DNA from: Pelargonium cotyledonis
Taxonomy: Eukaryota > Streptophyta > Magnoliopsida > Geraniales > Geraniaceae
Reading direction: 5' to 3'
NCBI GenBank assembly: GCA_036897625.1
Contig: JAYMTA010000484.1
Location: 1-28,008 of the forward strand
Length of the DNA: 28,008 nt
How positions within the stretch are numbered: position 1 is the stretch's first letter; each line of letters opens with the position of its first letter. Position numbers and translations under genes: made by a program. The notes under the pieces were generated by a model. It saw nothing but the letters and a program-made list of their open reading frames with translations, had not been told where the DNA came from and made no database searches. This document shows positions 22,330 to 28,008 of the stretch, one piece after another.

Positions 22330-22494
22330 ATGCCTAAATCACTGCTAGCGAGATACATTCAATGATAAACCCATTCAAAAAGCCTCCCTAATTGACAGAT
22401 CCTCCGCTACCACTCCGGCCTCATCTCAGAGCACCCATCCCGAACTATTCCAGCCTAAGTTCACGAACACGGTACCATCCACATTCATCTTTAA
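22330..22494 (-). pseudogene. Possible LINE RNase H-like (RVT_3) relic
   Basis: Reading the minus strand from 22,494 gives LKMNVDGTVFVNLGW, then after a stop DEAGVVA. This resembles the start of the RNase H-like domain at the end of plant LINE polyproteins (KxNVDGA...G...RDExGxVV). Several stop codons and an apparent shift follow, so it is non-functional if real. The match is short and made from memory. Confidence 0.4.
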
Positions 22495-22906
22495 TCAAAG
22501 TAATAACTTTGGAAAAAAGAAAGAAAAAAAAATGACATTATTTTAAAATTAAAATACAATGAAAACGTAAATGTTATTTTGAAACAGATGAAATATAAAT
22601 TATGTATTAATAATAATACATACCCTCAAGTCCATGCAACCCACATACAATGGATAAAACCTCATTGCAATGAGTAGCATCAAACAATATGATTGTTGAG
22701 GGTATGCAACTAATTTGAGATGCATATAAAATATAATCAATAAGATTAATCATATTATACTAACTTGGACCTCATTTTTTGTTGCTGTAAATAGTCAGTA
22801 TACATAACAATTTCTTTTCAAAGATATGATTAAAATAAATTACTGTGAATTCTCTTTGAAAATTTGACTACCAAGTTCTTTTAATTTTCAAATACCGAGT
22901 AGCTGA

Positions 22907-22947
<41 letters not shown>

Positions 22948-23552
22948 AATTTCTGGTATATGAAACTTGAAGAGCAGTTTGATCCAAATTTCAAAATGCA
23001 AAAGTTGAAGACTTGTTCTCATATGTTCAAAACACATTTGAACCCTCAAAACACGACTCAGTCTCCTGTTTCGTGGAACCAAAGTACCAAATGGATTCAC
23101 TCTCAGCGTTACTGCGTCAACTTCTCATGCCTTTGACTTGGGGATTCCAAAAACTTCGATTCCCTACAGCTGCCCCCACAGTAACTACGCTACACCCCAC
23201 TCGCCAACGGCTCTGATCCCAACCCACAACCCCATGATTCTCATTTCTCCTACCAGCAACGACTCAGATAGTGCGTACACATTGCACCATCATGACTGCC
23301 CTCACCACAGTATCATGAATCCCAACAGAATCGTCCAACAAGCCCAACAGGATCCATTGTTTTAGCAGTTTAGTCAATTAATATGGAAAATCTTAGCTGG
23401 CACAGCCATTAACAACAGCTTGTACTGTACATTCACTGAATTACCATATATTAACTGAAAATAAAAAAAAATAAAAAAACAAGTAAATTTCCATATTTAC
23501 ACAGATTCATCTTCTTCAAGTTCAAGCCATTAGCAATTTTTTGAAAACAGCC
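22495..23552. other. Spacer upstream of the response regulator gene
   Basis: An AT-rich part (to about 22,910) is followed by a long A tract and then by a base-balanced stretch (22,980-23,370) rich in C on the plus strand. That stretch has two overlapping open frames of 67 and 75 codons without recognisable motifs. It may contain promoter or leader sequence of the response regulator, or a gene relic. Confidence 0.4.
22912..22945. repeat. A34 homopolymer
   Basis: An uninterrupted run of about 34 A. It could be a simple slippage tract or the tail of a retroposed sequence. No flanking target duplication or gene body was recognised upstream. Confidence 0.9.
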
Positions 23553-25405
23553 ATGAGTGAGTACTTGTTTCCAAAGGGTCTTAGAGTTTTGGCTGTGGAT
23601 AATGACAGAGTGTCTTTGCTCATTTTGGAGAAAATGCTCCTATGTTGCAACTACGAGGGTAAATTTAGTATTTTTATTGTTGTCGAGCTATACAAGTTTT
23701 TGTATTTAGTTCTTGATTTAGATTTATTTCAGTGACTGTATGCGAACGAGGAGAGGAGGCGTTGGCGATTCTTCGCGAGGATAAGAGCAGATTCGATCTT
23801 ATATTGTGCGATTTGCACATGCCGAAAATTGATGGACTTAAGCTACTTGAAGTCATCACGTCAGAAACTGACATACCAGTTGTTAGTAAGTTCTTGATTT
23901 TTTTTTTTGTTTTTGTTTTGTTTTTTTGCTATGAACATGACACTAAAATACAATGTTGTACATATGTTAACTATGTTAAATTAGTGACGTCCGAAGATGA
24001 TAGAGTGGAGGCTGTGATGAAGGGTGTGATTCATGGCGCGTGCGATTTTCTGGTTAAACCAATTTGTATTGAGCAAATTGGAGTGATATGGCAACATGTA
24101 ATAAGGAGGAAGCAAAATTTGTTAGCGAATCAGTCTAATTTTGCTGATAACATGTCTCGGATTAGTGGACCGAGCAATGAGAACTTGAAGAAGAGAAGAT
24201 GCAACGAGGAACAGAAACAAGAGAACAAGGAGGAGGAAGAGGAAGAAGACGGGGAAGCTAATCACGAGTATGGAACGAAAGCTAAGAAACCGCGGATCAT
24301 TTGGACTCCCGAGCTTCATCACAAGTTTGTCCAAGCTGTGCAACAACTTGGTGCTGAAAGTATGTCACATCTTTTTGTTTGTCTCTAAATTCGGTTTTCT
24401 TGGGTGTAATTTGACTGATGCTTTATTATGCAGAGGCTGTTCCGAAGAAAATATTGGAATGTATGCAGCAAATGGGTGTTTCTGATCTCACTAGAGAGAA
24501 TGTCGCAAGCCACCTTCAGGTAACATACAATGACTTGTTACTGAACAAAACGGTCAAACCATAACAAGTATGCTATTTATCAAGTTAGGGTGGACTAATG
24601 CCTATTCTAGCCCACTCGTAGCCAGGATCAGTCTAATGTTGTTGTTTTGGCAGAAGTTTCGCCTCTATGTTCGGAGAAAGAACGTGGAATTGCAAGAACA
24701 GTCTGAAAACTCCTCGCCCCTTCTCTGTCGCAAAGAATCAAATAGTTTTGAGCAGTCTTGTCACTCATCAGCTGTGTGTGACCTACAAGCAGCTCATCCT
24801 CCATACAACAATCTCGCAATGGCGATCCAAGGACAAAGGACATTTCTCGATCCCACAATGACACAATCACGACAAGTTAATGTTCACACACAATTCGGAT
24901 ATGAATCGAAACAGCTACTACCCTTTCTACATCAACCAGTTCCAATGCCTCCACAGGGTATGCAGTTTCAAAATTTAGGGCAAACTTACAATGCAAGCAA
25001 CATCTTTGGACATGAATTGCCAAGAAAGATGTTCCTAGAAGGCCAAGTCATGACCACTGATCAGCTGTCTTGGAGGCATGTTGGTGCTTCCCATGGCTAT
25101 GGAGGAAGTGTCTATGACCAAAATAGAGAAATAGGAAACATTGTTGCTCATGAACAATACAACAATTTCTCAGTTGATGATGTTACTGTGAATGGGAACT
25201 TGTATGCACCATTTTTAAAGGTTAGTTTTTAAAATTTTATTATATTGAATCTCGAGTTGTTTAAGAATCAGAGCGATTAGTTTGAAGTGTTTGTTATGAT
25301 TTGTGGCAGGAAGGAAGAGTAGGGGGAGTGTCTCAGCAAGATTCAGACTCTGAAGGCTACCTCTGTGTCTACAATGTAGATAATGGTTTTTTTCAGGAGA
25401 CATGA
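23553..25405 (+). CDS. Type-B response regulator (receiver + GARP Myb-like), six exons (460 aa)
   Basis: Exons: 23553-23658, 23733-23885, 23985-24359, 24434-24519, 24654-25220, 25310-25405 (1,383 bases). The receiver domain occupies about residues 10-125, with the phospho-acceptor D62 in LCDLHMP, T88/S89 and the conserved K111 in FLVKP. The acidic pair is D16-N17 rather than two Asp. Next come a basic segment and a Glu-rich tract (about 158-178), then a GARP DNA-binding domain (about 187-247) with KKPRIIWTPELHHKFVQAV, KAVPKKILE and LTRENVASHLQKFRLY. The C-terminal part is Gln/Asn/Met-rich, as in activation regions. Family knowledge: type-B regulators act in the nucleus at the end of the cytokinin His-Asp phosphorelay and activate target genes. 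The loop before LTRENV (MQQMGVSD) is about three residues longer than in the common ARR1/ARR10 type, suggesting a divergent subgroup. The upstream in-frame codons lack an ATG, so Met at 23,553 is the start. Confidence 0.93.
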
Positions 25406-25894
25406 TCAAGTGTTTCTAGTTATGATTTGATTGTTTTCATGTTTTGGGAGCTTAATGTGTGAATAGTAGTCCCATGAATAGTAACCATTTTGATTTGCGT
25501 TGGATTATTGATTTCTGTTTTCCTGACTCTCAGTTCCCTTTTTGCGTAACGAAAAGAGTAACGCAAGATGCATTATATGAACAATTCACTAAAATCAATG
25601 TATCTCTAAAGCTTTTGTGGACATCTTATTTTGAAAGTGAGTGTTCGATTCGAAAAATGGTTTTAGAGATACATCTGATTTAAGTGAATAGTTCATATGG
25701 TGCATTTAACGTTACCCCTAACAAAAGAAAACGATTGACAATTTGCATTCAAAGAGTTTAGTATGTTTGAACAATTGATCAAATATTTGAATCTACAGAT
25801 GTCAAAAAACACGTAGTTTGGTACCAATACAACAAAACATCAAAAGAAATGTGAAAAAATAATTCTAAAGAATGATAAGTACACATGAGCATCA
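25406..25894. other. Convergent 3' spacer between response regulator and COBRA-like genes
   Basis: Non-coding spacer between two opposing stop codons. Apart from a palindromic MITE in its middle, no feature was recognised. Both polyadenylation regions should lie here. Confidence 0.5.
25558..25715. mobile_element. Short palindromic foldback MITE (about 158 bp)
   Basis: The left arm starts GTAACGCAAGATGCATTATA and runs on through GAACAATTCACT to ATGTATCTCTAAA. The reverse complement of the right arm starts GTAACGTTAAATGCACCATA and runs on through GAACTATTCACT to ATGTATCTCTAAA. The arms are about 55 bases with few mismatches, around a loop of about 45 bases. It has no coding content. Confidence 0.85.
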
Positions 25895-28008
25895 TTATAC
25901 TGATAAGAAAACTAGAGCAATCAAAAGGCCCAAAACATTCGTCATTGCAGCGATCTTACGAGCATTGCTTGGAACCATTTCAGGTAGCGAACACTCCATG
26001 CCATTGAATACCACTTTCGTGGGAAACCCATCACGCGCTGCCACGTCAATACCCGGCGTAGGCTTTTTCTTGAATGAGATCACTGACTGCTGCATGCCAG
26101 GAACCCGAGGATCTTTCTTCGGGTTCTTCCCGTCCTGTTCCCCGAGAAGAAAATTGGAGCCCTCAAGACCATACATTACTAATGTATTGTTGTTGTTGTT
26201 GTTGTTATTATTGTTTTCAGGGACGGACAAAGTCGTTCCATTGAAGGAGTACACAGCTTCAAACCCTGGAACGGCTTTGTCAAACTGCAAAGCAGCAAAC
26301 CAGTCCGCGAAATTAACTTCACCCCAATTAAACAACGTGACCCTCGCAGACCACCCGTCTTTAAAATCCGAGTTCAAGTGCCAGTGAATGCTCACTCCAC
26401 AGTTGTCCCCGCAGGGCAGTGGATCCGGCACTGCCCTGCGTTGCAGCCTATTCCATTCCAGAGTCTTCTCGGTCCTGTTTTCGAATGGCACGAAAAGATC
26501 CTGAGGCCGCCCAAGAAGCGCCGGACTTGTCGCGCTACAAGTATTGGCCATATTACTAGCACTACATCCACACGCGCAAGTCTTGCAAGGAACCACAGAC
26601 TCGTTGAAGAAGGACGAGAACGAGACGCAACATTTCGGGGTTTTGGGCTCGGTTTTGTTGCAAACAACTTGCCAAGAAGCGAAAGCCGAGGAAAACGAAG
26701 GCAGGTCACTCGGGTCCGGGAACTGGCTAGGACTCACTCGAGCCGGAGACCCACATTGGTAATCTGTGTTCATATTCGTCCCGGAAATGCCCCAATTCTG
26801 CGGAGGCAAGACCTCGGTTCTGTTCAAGTCCGGTGGCATCTTGAAGACTTGCATCTGGAAAATGGAAACGGACTTGGCGGGATCGATGGAATTAGGAAGG
26901 AGAGTTCCATTTCTGCAGCAAAAAGGGATCTTTCCGCGATCCGAATCGTTGGCCATTGTTGGAGGAAGGTCTTGGATTGTGGGTCTCTTGTCGCAGCTCA
27001 GGGCTTGGGCAAAATCTAGGTCCTGATAGAATTGGCCTTGAGGACCAAAGACACAGTCCGATGTGTCGACGAGCTGTGGATAAGCTCCTTTCATGGAGAA
27101 TATGAATTCTTGGCGCATCCATTCCCAGGTTAGTTCCCAGTTGTCGATGCGGCCCAGAGGATTGTGGTTGGAGAGAGTGACCTGAGCCAGGTAGTTTGTG
27201 TCGTACATTCTTGTAACATCGTACATGATCACCAAGTCGCCTTGTTGTCGGGGCAGGAACTGGTCACCCACTGTGATGTTTGATTTGAAGTTTACATCTT
27301 TTATGCAGCACATATGTAGCTCATTGCTCCCTACACGAAAATAGGAATAAGTTTTGAAAAATCTCGAGGTGTCTCGAACAAGATATTACAAATATGAAAT
27401 TCGAGCCTTAAACCGCCCAGCCAATGAGACGATGAAGACGATACAATTCTAAAATCGTTGATTCAAAAGTTTAGATCACGGATTGACATTCATATTCATC
27501 TTAATAAACTCATAACCCCGGTGTACATCGGGTAAATTTATGTTAAAGTACCTTAATTTTAAATTTCAAGAATGTAATTATAGTTATAACGAAAAGACAA
27601 ATATATGTACCAATAGTTCTGTTTGGTTGAGGAGGACACAAATATCCATCATTGGCGAGAGTGATATTCGCCGGCAAAGGAGCATCAGGGCTCTTCACTC
27701 CAAACTGCGTGCCCACCAGCTGCACCACAGCTTCCATCTGGGCCGTGTCGCCGGCCGTCTCAATCGCTGACTTAAGGTCCGTCGCCGGGAACCCGGCAAA
27801 AACGGCGCCGTGCCCAACAAGCGCCGGAAGGGAACTCCCGCCGACCACGACGGCGTTGGAAGCAGAGACCAATACTTCGTCGTTTTGAAATCCCACAAAA
27901 ACCCGCCACCCCTTGAGGTCGTCGAGGCCGTTGTTGCGGACAGTGAGCGTGGACTCGAATCGGTAAGGTTGGTTGGTGGGTTGTATCGGATGGGTGGTTC
28001 GACCGCCG
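25895..28008 (-). CDS. COBRA-like GPI-anchored protein (COBL7-type), 5' end outside window
   Basis: Visible exons in transcript order: 28007-27611 (entered in frame at the window edge) and 27330-25895, about 610 residues. Exon 1 encodes part of the extra N-terminal domain found in the COBL7-11 subgroup ([37 protein letters not shown]). Exon 2 encodes the COBRA domain: [38 protein letters not shown], the CCVS motif, the Cys-rich [22 protein letters not shown], and several N-glycosylation sites. The C-terminus ends in a small-residue site (PSNARK) and a hydrophobic tail, a GPI-attachment signal. Family knowledge: COBRA proteins sit on the outer plasma membrane and cell wall and affect cellulose deposition and polar growth. 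A run of ten Asn, encoded by an AAC/AAT repeat, interrupts the region after the cellulose-binding-like part. Signal peptide and start are not visible. Confidence 0.94.
26183..26215 (-). repeat. AAC/AAT trinucleotide repeat coding poly-Asn
   Basis: On the plus strand the run reads as GTT units with ATT variants. On the coding strand it gives ten Asn between VPE and TLVMYG of the COBRA-like protein. It is a coding microsatellite, likely length-polymorphic. Confidence 0.9.

Noticed and set aside
26378..27019. 213-codon plus-strand frame over the COBRA-like exon
   Set aside because: Antisense shadow of a strongly conserved COBRA domain, and Arg/His-rich composition typical of such shadows.
1..28008. 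Search for a gene cluster, CRISPR array, phage or defence system
   Set aside because: The genes are unrelated single-copy plant families with introns, and there are no regularly spaced direct repeats. The window looks like ordinary plant gene space.

Overview
The window is nuclear DNA of a flowering plant, most likely a core eudicot. The coding regions are split by many short AT-rich introns with plant-like splice sites. The proteins belong to plant families (DUF789, LIMYB-type Myb/SANT-like, Di19, SYP4 syntaxin, type-B response regulator, COBRA-like), and the intergenic DNA is AT-rich with small non-autonomous transposons. The species cannot be named from the sequence; a rosid is a guess.

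Layout. Positions 1-4,350 are gene-poor: a decayed transposon-like block, a GA microsatellite and AT-rich DNA. A six-exon DUF789 gene (+) lies at 4,746-7,874. An intronless GH18 chitinase (-) at 8,750-9,667 converges on it. A foldback MITE (10,730-11,037) precedes a Myb/SANT-like gene (+, 12,427-14,507) in which one domain and its intron position occur twice. A second terminal-inverted-repeat element (14,728-15,278) separates that gene from a convergent Di19 zinc-finger gene (-, 15,700-18,540). The Di19 gene is head-to-head, across about 770 bp, with an eight-exon SYP4/Tlg2-type syntaxin gene (+, 19,315-21,837). After a gene-poor spacer holding a possible LINE RNase H relic comes a type-B response regulator gene (+, 23,553-25,405). 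It converges, across a short palindromic MITE, on a COBRA-like gene (-, 25,895 to the window edge) whose 5' end lies outside the window.

I reconstructed all split genes by hand. In each complete gene the exon lengths sum to a multiple of three and the joined protein keeps the family motifs across the junctions. The genes are unrelated in function (unknown DUF789, cell-wall or defence chitinase, nuclear factors, trans-Golgi fusion, cytokinin-type signalling, cell-wall anisotropy) and do not form a pathway or cluster.

I found no new biological system. The most informative features are an AT-AC intron with textbook U12 signals in the Di19 gene, a GC-AG intron in the DUF789 gene, the internal exon duplication in the Myb/SANT-like gene, an Asp-to-Asn change in the acidic pair of the response-regulator receiver, and three foldback or TIR elements that could form hairpin RNA.
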